A stretch of DNA of 46,257 bases, taken from positions 1-46,257 of the forward strand of contig JAFUVZ010000019.1 in the NCBI GenBank assembly GCA_017471185.1, written 5' to 3'. This document shows positions 26,511 through 35,151 of the stretch, piece after piece. This DNA is from Bacteroidaceae bacterium (GTDB lineage: Bacteria > Bacteroidota > Bacteroidia > Bacteroidales > Bacteroidaceae). Every line of letters begins with the position of its first letter. Position 1 is the first letter of the stretch. Below the pieces are notes generated by a model. It was not told the DNA's origin. It worked only from the letters and a program-made list of their open reading frames with translations, and made no database searches. A program made the position numbers and the translations under genes.

Positions 26511-26542
26511 CAAAGGTACTGCTTTTCCCGGAATTAGCCAAG
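26511..26542 (-). promoter_or_regulatory. Promoter of the rplM-rpsI-rpsB-tsf unit
   Basis: On the minus strand, CTTG (26542-26539), a 20-base spacer and TACCTTTG (26518-26511) form a near-consensus Bacteroidota promoter just past the asnS stop codon. Confidence 0.65.
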
Positions 26543-26549
26543 AAAAGTT

Positions 26550-27953
26550 TTAAAAATCTGCATTGCGCGGTGTACGTGGGTATGGTATCACATCACGGAT
26601 GTTAGACATACCGGTTACAAACAGGATCAGCCTTTCGAATCCCAGACCGAAACCGCCGTGAGGGCAGCTTCCGTAGCGACGGGTATCAAGATACCACCAC
26701 ATATCCTTCATAGGAATGCCACGTCGGTCAATCTCGCCCTTCAGTTTCTCATAGCTCTCCTCACGTACGCTGCCACCGATAATCTCACCGATAGCCGGGA
26801 AGAGCACGTCTGTACCCTGTACGGTCTTGCCATCCTCATTGATCTTCATGTAGAAAGCCTTGATTTCCTTCGGATAGTCAATCATGATGACAGGACGCTT
26901 GAAATGGTGTTCCACTAAGTAACGCTCATGCTCGGAAGCCAGGTCAGTACCCCATGAAACGGGGAACTCAAACTTATGCCCATTCTTAACGGCCTCTTCC
27001 AGAATCCTGATACCTTCAGTATATGGCAGGCGAACGAAATCTTCCTTCAGAACGCCCTGCAGACGCTCAATCAGCGTCTTGTCAATCATATTGTTGAGGA
27101 ACTGCAGATCATCCATACAGTTGTCGAGCGCCCATTTCACGCAATACTTGATGAAATCCTCTTCCAAGTCCATCAGGTCATTGAGGTCGATGAATGCCAC
27201 TTCAGGTTCCACCATCCAGAACTCTGCCAGGTGACGGGGTGTGTTAGAGTTCTCCGCACGGAATGTAGGGCCGAATGTATAGATAGCACCCAGTGCAGTA
27301 GCCGCTGTCTCACCCTCCAGCTGTCCGCTCACGGTCAGTGAAGTCATCTTACCGAAGAAATCATCATCATAGATAATCTTACCATCTTCGTCCTTCTTGA
27401 GATCATAGAGGTTCTTGGTTGTCACCTGGAACATCTCACCAGCACCTTCGCAGTCGCTGGCAGTGATAATCGGAGAGTTGAAATAGAAGAAGCCATGTTC
27501 ATGGAAATAGCGGTGAATGGCCATTGCCATATTGTGACGGATGCGGAACACGGCACCAAAAGTATTGGTACGCATACGCAAGTGGGCCACCTCACGCAGG
27601 AACTCCATAGAGTGACCTTTCTTCTGCAACGGATATGTATTGTCTGCAATGCCAAGCACTTCGATTTCGCGAGCCTGAATCTCTACATGCTGGCCAGAAC
27701 CTACAGATTCTGTCAAGATACCATTGACACTCAGACATGCGCCTGTGGTGATGTCTTTGAGCAGGTTTTCATCGAAATTCTCCAGGTCAACGACAATCTG
27801 CACATTATGAATCACCGAGCCGTCGTTGAGGGCGATAAAGCTCACCTTCTTGCTACCTCTTCGGGTACGCACCCAGCCCTTCACGTTTACCAAAGCGCCA
27901 AAATCATTGCGCTTCAGCACATCAACCACTTTCGTTCTACGAATATTTTCCAT
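26550..27953 (-). CDS. asnS: Asparaginyl-tRNA synthetase
   Basis: This 467-residue class II synthetase has an N-terminal OB-fold anticodon-binding domain ([21 protein letters not shown], about residues 20-110). The catalytic core carries motif 2 around [20 protein letters not shown] and motif 3 in [17 protein letters not shown]. The AsnRS rather than AspRS assignment follows from the [14 protein letters not shown] context and length. Start ATG 27953. It lies downstream of the pseudouridine synthase gene on the same strand and is followed by the rplM promoter. Confidence 0.96.
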   Translation of the reverse strand: MENIRRTKVVDVLKRNDFGALVNVKGWVRTRRGSKKVSFIALNDGSVIHNVQIVVDLENFDENLLKDITTGACLSVNGILTESVGSGQHVEIQAREIEVLGIADNTYPLQKKGHSMEFLREVAHLRMRTNTFGAVFRIRHNMAMAIHRYFHEHGFFYFNSPIITASDCEGAGEMFQVTTKNLYDLKKDEDGKIIYDDDFFGKMTSLTVSGQLEGETAATALGAIYTFGPTFRAENSNTPRHLAEFWMVEPEVAFIDLNDLMDLEEDFIKYCVKWALDNCMDDLQFLNNMIDKTLIERLQGVLKEDFVRLPYTEGIRILEEAVKNGHKFEFPVSWGTDLASEHERYLVEHHFKRPVIMIDYPKEIKAFYMKINEDGKTVQGTDVLFPAIGEIIGGSVREESYEKLKGEIDRRGIPMKDMWWYLDTRRYGSCPHGGFGLGFERLILFVTGMSNIRDVIPYPRTPRNADF

Positions 27954-27999
27954 ATTTACACCTTATTTATATAATACAGCCATACGAAGCTGCAGTGTT

Positions 28000-28018
28000 A
28001 AGGGGGACACGCCCCCTT
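28000..28018 (-). other. Hairpin between the pseudouridine synthase and asnS genes
   Basis: AAGGGGG (28000-28006) pairs perfectly with CCCCCTT (28012-28018) across a five-base loop. On the minus strand it is not followed by a U-run, so it may be an RNA-processing or stability element rather than a terminator. Confidence 0.5.
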
Positions 28019-28027
28019 GTTAATCTT

Positions 28028-29404
28028 TTATTCAAATGAACCCATGCGCAGGAAGTTTACCTCCTGTTGAGTAAGGAATCTCCAGTCTCCACGCTTCAGA
28101 CCCTTTTTGGTCAGACCAGCGAAGAACACACGGTCAAGTTTCGTAACCTTATAGCCCAGATGCTCGAAGATACGGCGGACGATACGGTTCTTGCCAGAAT
28201 GAATCTCAATGCCGATATCATTCTTCTTGGAATCGTCAGCGTATGCGATTTCGTCTGCATGGATCTCACCGTCTTCCAGTTTGACACCTGCGGCAATCTT
28301 GTCCATATCCTCTTTAGTCAGGTCTTTATCCAGACGTACACGGTAAATCTTTTTCTTATCAAACTTCGGATGAGTCAGCTTTGAGGCGAGTTCACCGTCG
28401 TTAGTCAACAGAATCACACCTGTAGTGTTACGGTCCAGACGGCCAACCGGATAGATACGTTCAGGGCAAGCACCTTTCACGATATCCATTACAGTCTTGC
28501 GTGCCTGCGGATCATCAGTGGTAGTAACACAGTCTTTAGGTTTGTTGAGCAGCACATACACCTTACGTTCAATAGATACCGGCTGGTCGTGGAACTTCAC
28601 TTCGTCACCACGTTTGATCTTCGTACCCAGCTCGGTTACTACCTCTCCGTTCACCGTCACTACACCAGCCTGTATGTACTCATCAGCCTCACGGCGTGAG
28701 CAGATTCCTGCATTAGCCAGGAATTTATTCAGACGTATTTCGTCATCTGGAGTATAGACTTCAGTATATTCTATCGGCCTGTGATTATTCGACTTCGGAG
28801 CACTTCCCTTACGCTGTGCAGGACGTGCAGGCTTACCATATCGGCCACCGCCATTCTGGTTTACACGAGGGCGGAATGAACGCTGTTCGCCATTATCATC
28901 GTTGTTGTAACGAGGACGATAAGGACGCTGCTCACCATTCTCATCATTATTGAAACGAGGGCGGTATGGACGTTCGCTATTGTTGTAACCACCTCCATTA
29001 TTGTTAAAGCGAGGGCGATAAGGACGCTGCTCGCCACCTTCAGCATTGTTGTAACGTGGACGATATGTACGCTGCTCACCATTCTCATCATTGTTGTAGC
29101 GAGGGCGATAAGGACGCTGCTCACCACCTTCGTTCGCATTGAAACGAGGACGGTAAGGGCGCTGTTCACCGCCTTCATTAGCGTTAAATCGAGGGCGGAA
29201 AGGACGCTGTTCGCCACTATTGTAATAGCTTCTCTGTGGACGGTTGTTTTCCGCATTCGGATTGAAACGAGGGCGATAAGGCCTGTCATTGCTGTAAACA
29301 CGCTGTGGTCTTGATCCACGATTGTATCCGTCTTTCTCAAATTGATTTCCTTCGGCATTGCCATTAGGCTCGGCATTCTGCCATTTTTCGTCTTCTGTAA
29401 TCAT
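28028..29404 (-). CDS. Pseudouridine synthase (RluB/RsuA family) with long repetitive N-tail
   Basis: 458 residues. An S4 RNA-binding domain lies at about 223-270 (RLNKFLANAGICSRREADEY), followed by a catalytic domain with GRLDRNTTG (catalytic Asp 324), LTNDGELASKLTHP and KNRIVRRIFEHLGY. RluB-type enzymes modify 23S rRNA, so 23S is the likely substrate. Residues 1-220 are disordered and rich in Arg, Asn, Pro, Tyr and Gly, with about eight copies of a 15-residue unit like GEQRPYRPRFNANEG. Such RG-rich tails are seen on Bacteroidota RNA-binding proteins and may bind RNA or drive condensates. Start ATG 29404; purB lies 88 bases upstream. Confidence 0.92.
   Translation of the reverse strand: MITEDEKWQNAEPNGNAEGNQFEKDGYNRGSRPQRVYSNDRPYRPRFNPNAENNRPQRSYYNSGEQRPFRPRFNANEGGEQRPYRPRFNANEGGEQRPYRPRYNNDENGEQRTYRPRYNNAEGGEQRPYRPRFNNNGGGYNNSERPYRPRFNNDENGEQRPYRPRYNNDDNGEQRSFRPRVNQNGGGRYGKPARPAQRKGSAPKSNNHRPIEYTEVYTPDDEIRLNKFLANAGICSRREADEYIQAGVVTVNGEVVTELGTKIKRGDEVKFHDQPVSIERKVYVLLNKPKDCVTTTDDPQARKTVMDIVKGACPERIYPVGRLDRNTTGVILLTNDGELASKLTHPKFDKKKIYRVRLDKDLTKEDMDKIAAGVKLEDGEIHADEIAYADDSKKNDIGIEIHSGKNRIVRRIFEHLGYKVTKLDRVFFAGLTKKGLKRGDWRFLTQQEVNFLRMGSFE
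28865..29215 (-). repeat. Tandem 45-base coding repeats in the pseudouridine synthase gene
   Basis: Codons 64-180 encode repeats of GEQRPYRPRFNANEG with small changes, and the DNA repeats with them (recurring CGATAAGGACGCTGCTC-type blocks on the plus strand). Units are mostly 45 bases, so copy-number change by slippage or recombination would keep the frame. Confidence 0.85.
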
Positions 29405-29492
29405 ACTTACTTAAAATAAATTGTTTGTATTACTGGCCTCACGGCCAAATTCTGTCTCTCGAGATTTAAATTATTTATTATTATTTAGAACA

Positions 29493-30839
29493 TTAAATGC
29501 CAGTATAATTCATGGGTGTGATAGACCGTAATTCCTGCTTCACTTCCTCGCTGACCTCCAGTCCTTCGATGAAGCTGCGGATTGACTCTTCGGTAATGGC
29601 TTCATTAGTACGAGTCAGTGCCTTCAATGCCTCATAAGGATGTGGGTAAGCCTCTCGCCTCAGGATAGTCTGAATTGCTTCAGCCACAACGCTCCAGCAA
29701 CCATCGAGGTCAGCATCAATCGCCTCACGGTTCAGCAACAGTTTACGCAGTCCCTTCAACGTGCTTTGTATCGCGATCAGACTATGTCCCATCGGTACTC
29801 CGATGTTACGCAACACTGTAGAATCAGTCAGGTCCCTCTGCAAGCGGGAAACCGGCAGCTTCATGGCCAAATGCTGATATATAGCATTGGCGATGCCAAC
29901 ATTACCCTCTGAATTCTCAAAGTCAATCGGGTTCACCTTGTGAGGCATGGCACTGGAGCCCACCTCACCAGCCTTTATCTTCTGATGGAAGTACCCCATG
30001 GAGATATACATCCAGCAGTCGCGGTCAAGGTCCATGATGATGGTATTGATGCGTCTCAATGCGTCAAACACAGCGGCCAGATTGTCATAGTTTGATATCT
30101 GGGTCGTGAATTGCTCGCGCTGCAGACCCAGCTTTTCTGACACGAACTTATTGCCGAAGTCCTTCCAGTCGTAGGTTGGATAAGCCACATGATGTGCGTT
30201 ATAGTTACCGGTAGCACCACCGAACTTAGCGGTTATCGGACAAGCCTTCAGCTGATCCAGCTGCTGCTGCAAACGGTACACATAGACATCAATCTCCTTG
30301 CCCAATCGGGTTGGAGAAGCCGGCTGTCCGTGAGTCTTTGCCAGCATAGCGATATCTTTCCAGTCATCAGCATACGCTGACAGTTGGTCAATCAGTTCCT
30401 GAAGGGCAGGGTAAAACACTTCGTTGAGTGCATCTTTCAAAGACAATGGCACTGATGTGTTGTTGATGTCCTGCGAAGTCAGTCCGAAATGGATGAACTC
30501 CTTGTAAGCGTCAAGGCCACCGATGCGGTCAAACTGCTCCTTGAGGAAATACTCCACAGCTTTCACGTCATGGTTTGTCACTCCCTCAATCTCCTTGATA
30601 CGCGCTGCGTCTGTCTCAGTAAAATGACGGTAAATGTCACGCAGGGTTTCAAACACGCGGCCGTCCACACCTTTCAATTGAGGTAATGGCAACTCGCACA
30701 GGGCGATGAAATACTCCACCTCCACCTGAACGCGGTATTTAATCAACGCATACTCTGAGAAATAAGCGGCAAGCTTTTCCGTCTTGCCTCTGTAACGCCC
30801 GTCAACAGGCGAGATTGCTGTCAGTCTATCCAGTTCCAT
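29493..30839 (-). CDS. purB: Adenylosuccinate lyase
   Basis: This 448-residue enzyme of purine synthesis splits adenylosuccinate and SAICAR to release fumarate. The superfamily signature GSSAMPHKVNPIDFENSEGN is present, together with TSQDINNTSVPL and TKFGGATGNYNAH-like segments (AKFGGATGNYNAHH). It begins MELDRLTAISPVDGRYRGKT, as in PurB of the E. coli type. It has a full TTTG-N19-TAATTTTG promoter and heads the purB-pseudouridine synthase-asnS run. Confidence 0.97.
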   Translation of the reverse strand: MELDRLTAISPVDGRYRGKTEKLAAYFSEYALIKYRVQVEVEYFIALCELPLPQLKGVDGRVFETLRDIYRHFTETDAARIKEIEGVTNHDVKAVEYFLKEQFDRIGGLDAYKEFIHFGLTSQDINNTSVPLSLKDALNEVFYPALQELIDQLSAYADDWKDIAMLAKTHGQPASPTRLGKEIDVYVYRLQQQLDQLKACPITAKFGGATGNYNAHHVAYPTYDWKDFGNKFVSEKLGLQREQFTTQISNYDNLAAVFDALRRINTIIMDLDRDCWMYISMGYFHQKIKAGEVGSSAMPHKVNPIDFENSEGNVGIANAIYQHLAMKLPVSRLQRDLTDSTVLRNIGVPMGHSLIAIQSTLKGLRKLLLNREAIDADLDGCWSVVAEAIQTILRREAYPHPYEALKALTRTNEAITEESIRSFIEGLEVSEEVKQELRSITPMNYTGI

Positions 30840-30877
30840 TATCTGTTATTATACCTATCAAAAACTTTTAGAGGACG

Positions 30878-30908
30878 CAAAATTAGTAAAAACCGCTCAC
30901 ATTGCAAA
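30878..30908 (-). promoter_or_regulatory. purB promoter
   Basis: On the minus strand, TTTG (30908-30905), a 19-base spacer and TAATTTTG (30885-30878) match the Bacteroidota consensus at both boxes. The leader is about 33 bases. Confidence 0.8.
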
Positions 30909-30950
30909 ATTTTATGCTTTAAAATATATGGTGTATTGAGTTATTTTTCT

Positions 30951-30958
30951 TAGTTTTG
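30951..30958 (+). promoter_or_regulatory. -7 box upstream of the GH9 gene
   Basis: TAGTTTTG matches TAnnTTTG and lies 32 bases before the ATG at 30991. No -33 box was found at the usual spacing. It is divergent from the purB promoter. Confidence 0.5.
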
Positions 30959-30990
30959 TGGCATGACTAACAAAAAATAGCTCTTTAACC

Positions 30991-33516
30991 ATGAGAACGA
31001 AGTGCATTTTTCTGACAATTCTGCTGCTTGCATTGGGCTTCATGCCAGTTTACGCACAGCAGTTCAAGCTCAATGAATCAGGCTATTTTACAAACCAGGG
31101 AGTGGATGTAATGGCATTCAATGACTTCTACCCTGAAGGCCATCAAGGCGGCGTAAGCGTTCTGATGAACGGACACCGTGTGGCTACTAATGGCGACATA
31201 CGCATGGAGGCAACGCCTGGACAATGGCAGCCAGTGCCCAAGCAGCTGAGCCGCAAGGTGGAGGGTAACGCTATCGTGACTACACTCTGCTTCCCTGACT
31301 CCACCAGGCATCTGACAGGCTTCAACCCGATGGTATATCCCGACTACGTGTTCAACTACACCGTCAAGACTGAGGCACAGGGCGGTAGCATTGTGGTTAC
31401 CGTTGATTTAGATAAGCCTGTTCCACAGGAATTGTTGGGCAAGGTGGGCTTCAATCTGGAGTTCTTCCCTGGCTCATTGTTCGGCAAGCCATGGATTATG
31501 GACAATCAGAGTGGCATTTATCCGCAGCAGCCGAATTCTCCGTTGCTGGAAGTGAAAAGCAACAAGGATTTTACAGGCAATTTCCACGACGGCAAGAAGC
31601 CGTTGGCTGATCCTGAGCAACTGAACCGTACCGGATACAGTCCGCTGATTGCAGACGATCTCATCGGAGAGCCTTATGCCGTGGGTAGAAAATTCACTTC
31701 CCGTCCAGACGATCCGTCCTGCAAGCTGACCGTGGAGTCACTCACCGGAGACCTGAAGCTTTATGATGGTCGTATGAACCACAATAACGGATGGTTCGTA
31801 CTTCGTTCTGATATTCAGGCTGGCGCAACTAAAGAGGCTGTAAAATGGATTATCACCCCCGACATTGTTTACAACTGGCTTTATCAGCCTGTAGTACAGA
31901 CCTCGCAGGTGGGCTATCACCCTAACCAGCCGAAAGAAGCGATAATCGAGACCGACCAGCGTGACAATGCACGCCTACAGGCACAGGTACTGAAGATTGA
32001 GGCTGACGGAGAGCGTGTAGTCAAGACGGTGAATCCAGACAACTGGGGCAAGTTCCTGAGATACAATTACCTGAAGGTGGATTTCAGCGACATCTCTGCA
32101 GATGGACTTTACAAAGTGAAATACGGCGACTCTGAGTCATCGGTTTTCAGAATCGGCAGAAATGTTTATGACAGAGGTGTCTGGCAGCCGGTCATCGAAT
32201 ACTTCCTACCGGTACAGATGTGCCACATGCGTGTGAACGAGAAGTACCGTGTATGGCATGACGCCTGCCACATGGATGATGCGTTGATGGCTCCTGTAGG
32301 CAATCATATCGACGGCTATGACCAGCGTCCGGGACTGACTAAGTATGCGGAACGTGCCGAAGTGTCAGGCGTAAACATAGGCGGATGGCATGATGCAGGC
32401 GACTTCGACTTGCGTGTAGAGTCACAGGCAGGCGAGGCATATATACTGACGATGGCCTACGAAGCGTTCAGGCCGGAGATTGACGTGACTGCCATCGATC
32501 AGGTGAAACGCGTTACCGAAATCCATCAGCCAGATGGCAAGAATGATATCCTCCAGCAGATTGAAAACGGCGCACTGACGGTAGTGAACAGCTATATTTC
32601 ATTAGGCAGGCTCTACCGCGGTATCATCTGCAACAGTCTGAGGCAATATGCGATGTTGGGCGATGCGGCAGCGATGACCGACGGTATCAAGGGCAATGAA
32701 GACGACCGCTGGATTTTTACGGAAGACAATCCAGGCAGGGCTTTGAGCACGGCCGCAGAACTGGCTGCCGTTTCCAGGATATTGAGGGGCTTCAATGATA
32801 CACTGAGTACACATTGTCTTGATATCGCTACCGCCATCTACCGGCAGACGGAAGCCAACGAACGCCTGATGAGCAACAAACTTCATGTGGCCGTAGAGCT
32901 ATTTCTCACCACGAGCCAACAGGCTTACCTTGACTTTATCTTGGACAACCGTGAGACCATCGTGCAGCAGATCGGACGTACAGGATGGTTCACCGCACGT
33001 GTAGCGAAGCGGATAGAGCAGCTGAAAGACAAGCGTGCCAAGAAGTTTACCACTGATTTCAGAGCAGCCCTCGCCCGTCAGAAAGCTGAGCTCGACAAGC
33101 AGGCGGCTGAGACACCATACGGTGTGCCTTACCGCCCGAGCATCTGGGGTGCCGGATGGGACATCCAACGGTTCGGATATGAGTATTATTTCCTGAATGC
33201 AGCTTATCCCGATATATTCCCGAAAGACATCATTTACAATGCACTGAACTTCATCTTGGGTTGTCATCCGGGTTCTAACCAGGCGTCCTTCGCTTCGGGC
33301 GTAGGCGCACAGTCAGCTACCGTGGCTTACGGTCTGAACCGTGCCGACTGGAGCTATATCCCTGGTGGCGTGGTTTCCGGCACTGCGTTAATCCGTCCGG
33401 ATTTCCCCGAACTGCTCACTTTCCCGTTCCTGTGGCAACAGACTGAGTATGTGCTGGGAGGCGGTTCTTCGCATTATATGTTCCTGGCTTTGGCGGCTCA
33501 GCAGCTGAGCAGATAA
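30991..33516 (+). CDS. Glycoside hydrolase family 9 protein, secreted
   Basis: 841 residues. A signal peptide ends VYAQ (22). A beta-sandwich N-terminal region precedes a CelD-type Ig-like domain (VVQTSQVGYHPNQPKEAIIE, about 300-395), then an (alpha/alpha)6 catalytic domain. The GH9 motif GGWHDAGDFD gives the catalytic base region Asp 468/Asp 471. The C-terminal WQQTEYVLGGGSSH places the likely general acid at Glu 819. GH9 enzymes act mostly on beta-1,4-glucans, but Bacteroidota members vary, so the substrate is uncertain. The extra 280 residues before the Ig domain are unusual for simple GH9 cellulases. It is followed by GH125 with its own promoter; no SusC/SusD pair is nearby. Confidence 0.88.
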   Translation: MRTKCIFLTILLLALGFMPVYAQQFKLNESGYFTNQGVDVMAFNDFYPEGHQGGVSVLMNGHRVATNGDIRMEATPGQWQPVPKQLSRKVEGNAIVTTLCFPDSTRHLTGFNPMVYPDYVFNYTVKTEAQGGSIVVTVDLDKPVPQELLGKVGFNLEFFPGSLFGKPWIMDNQSGIYPQQPNSPLLEVKSNKDFTGNFHDGKKPLADPEQLNRTGYSPLIADDLIGEPYAVGRKFTSRPDDPSCKLTVESLTGDLKLYDGRMNHNNGWFVLRSDIQAGATKEAVKWIITPDIVYNWLYQPVVQTSQVGYHPNQPKEAIIETDQRDNARLQAQVLKIEADGERVVKTVNPDNWGKFLRYNYLKVDFSDISADGLYKVKYGDSESSVFRIGRNVYDRGVWQPVIEYFLPVQMCHMRVNEKYRVWHDACHMDDALMAPVGNHIDGYDQRPGLTKYAERAEVSGVNIGGWHDAGDFDLRVESQAGEAYILTMAYEAFRPEIDVTAIDQVKRVTEIHQPDGKNDILQQIENGALTVVNSYISLGRLYRGIICNSLRQYAMLGDAAAMTDGIKGNEDDRWIFTEDNPGRALSTAAELAAVSRILRGFNDTLSTHCLDIATAIYRQTEANERLMSNKLHVAVELFLTTSQQAYLDFILDNRETIVQQIGRTGWFTARVAKRIEQLKDKRAKKFTTDFRAALARQKAELDKQAAETPYGVPYRPSIWGAGWDIQRFGYEYYFLNAAYPDIFPKDIIYNALNFILGCHPGSNQASFASGVGAQSATVAYGLNRADWSYIPGGVVSGTALIRPDFPELLTFPFLWQQTEYVLGGGSSHYMFLALAAQQLSR

Positions 33517-33520
33517 TATT

Positions 33521-33551
33521 TTTGTCATTAGGGAAGAAATATATACTTTTG
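33521..33551 (+). promoter_or_regulatory. Promoter of the GH125 gene
   Basis: TTTG (33521-33524), a 19-base spacer and TACTTTTG (33544-33551) match the consensus. It begins four bases after the GH9 stop, so GH125 can be expressed independently. Confidence 0.8.
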
Positions 33552-33581
33552 CATGGCATATATAAATTAAAGAATTAGGTT

Positions 33582-35039
33582 ATGAAGATTTTCAAAACGA
33601 CATTGACTTTATTTCTGGCGGCTTCAACCCTCACGCTGAACGCCAAGTCTTTAAGCATAGAGCCAACGGTTTGCGTCTCCGACGCGACGTCTTATACGGA
33701 CCAACGCCCTGCGGCTGAGAAACGCCTGTTCCGATCCGAGGCGGTAGAGCAGGTAATCAAGCAGATGCAACAACGGCTCAAGAACCCGAAACTGGCGTGG
33801 ATGTTCAGCAACTGTTTCCCAAATACGCTGGATACCACCGTGCATTTCAGCAAGGACTCCGGCGGAAGACCTGATACCTTTGTATATACAGGCGACATAC
33901 ACGCCATGTGGCTGCGCGACTCGGGTGCTCAGGTATGGCCTTATGTGCAGTTGGCCAATCAAGATGAGCACCTGAAGGAGATGGTGGCTGGTGTCATCAA
34001 CCGTCAGTTTGCCTGCATCAATATCGACCCGTTTGCCAATGCGTTCAATATGGAAGCGATTCCGGGCGGAGGTGAATGGAAATCCGACATGACGGACATG
34101 AAGGATGAGCTGCATGAGCGTAAATGGGAGATTGACTCACTCTGCTACCCTATCCGACTGGCTTACGAATACTGGAAGGTGACGGGTGACGCCAGCGTTT
34201 TCGACGAGGCCTGGCTGCAAGCTGTGCAGAACATCCTCAAGACATTCCGCGACCAGCAGCGTAAGGGAGACAAAGGCAGCTACCGCTTCATGCGTCGCAC
34301 GGAGCGCCAGTTTGACACCATGAGCAACGACGGATGGGGTGCTCCAGTGAAGCCTGTCGGACTGATTGCTTCAGCTTTCCGCCCTTCTGACGACGCTACG
34401 GTATTCCTGTTTCTGGTACCGTCCAACTTTTTCGCAGTGAATGTGCTGCGCAAAGCGGCTGAGATACTTACTTCCGTCAATAAACGAGCTAACCTTGCCC
34501 TGCAATGCACCTCGCTCGCTGACGAGGTGGAGCAGGCTTTGAAAGAGTATGCGGTCTATGACCACCCGAAATACGGTAAGATGTATGCCTATGAGGTGGA
34601 TGGTTTCGGAAACCATCTGCTGATGGACGATGCCAATGTGCCGTCACTGCTTTCAATGGCTTACTTAGGACTGACTGACGTGAATGACCCTATATACCAG
34701 AACACTCGCCGTTTCGTTTGGAGCGAGGATAATCCATATTTCTTCCGTGGCAAGGCTGGCGAGGGCATTGGCGGTCCTCACATCGGACATGATATGCCTT
34801 GGCCAATGAGCATCATGATGCGGGCGTTTACCTCGCAAGACGACGCTGAGATCAAGCAGTGCGTGAAGATGCTGATGGACACTGACGCGGGCACAGGCTT
34901 TATGCACGAGTCGTTCCACAAGGACAATGCCGACAACTTCACCCGCGCTTGGTTCGCTTGGCAGAACACGCTCTTCGGTGAGCTGATTATCAAGTTAGTA
35001 AACGATGGCAAGACTGACCTGCTGAACAGCATAGAGTGA
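33582..35039 (+). CDS. GH125 exo-alpha-1,6-mannosidase
   Basis: 485 residues with a signal peptide ending LNAK (about 22). The DUF1237/GH125 fold is shown by VYTGDIHAMWLRDSGAQVWP, NMEAIPGGGEWKSDMTDMKD, WEIDSLCYPIRLAYEYWK and the late GTGFMHESFHKDN, whose Glu 443 is a probable catalytic residue. Family members are metal-independent exo-alpha-1,6-mannosidases acting on N-glycan or yeast-mannan-type oligosaccharides, so host or fungal mannosides are the likely substrate. It is exported, probably to the periplasm. It follows GH9 and precedes rseP. Confidence 0.93.
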   Translation: MKIFKTTLTLFLAASTLTLNAKSLSIEPTVCVSDATSYTDQRPAAEKRLFRSEAVEQVIKQMQQRLKNPKLAWMFSNCFPNTLDTTVHFSKDSGGRPDTFVYTGDIHAMWLRDSGAQVWPYVQLANQDEHLKEMVAGVINRQFACINIDPFANAFNMEAIPGGGEWKSDMTDMKDELHERKWEIDSLCYPIRLAYEYWKVTGDASVFDEAWLQAVQNILKTFRDQQRKGDKGSYRFMRRTERQFDTMSNDGWGAPVKPVGLIASAFRPSDDATVFLFLVPSNFFAVNVLRKAAEILTSVNKRANLALQCTSLADEVEQALKEYAVYDHPKYGKMYAYEVDGFGNHLLMDDANVPSLLSMAYLGLTDVNDPIYQNTRRFVWSEDNPYFFRGKAGEGIGGPHIGHDMPWPMSIMMRAFTSQDDAEIKQCVKMLMDTDAGTGFMHESFHKDNADNFTRAWFAWQNTLFGELIIKLVNDGKTDLLNSIE

Positions 35040-35091
35040 TAGGGTGTAAGATAAGGCTGCGCCTCAACAAAAGCCAAAATAAATAAATTTA

Positions 35092-35123
35092 TTTGGTTTT
35101 GTGTTCGGCTTGCACTATCTTTG
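35092..35123 (+). promoter_or_regulatory. rseP promoter
   Basis: TTTG (35092-35095), a 20-base spacer and TATCTTTG (35116-35123) match the consensus. The leader to the ATG at 35152 is about 22 bases. Confidence 0.78.
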
Positions 35124-35151
35124 CAGCCAAACTTAAAACAAGACTAAATTA

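Noticed and set aside
28865-29215. Regular repeats that could suggest a CRISPR array
   Set aside because: The repeats are in-frame 45-base coding units of one protein, without unique spacers.
29434-29447. TGGCCTCACGGCCA palindrome before the pseudouridine synthase gene as another CTCACGAG-family repeat
   Set aside because: Only the six bases CTCACG match and there is one copy, so it is not enough to join the 22-base family.
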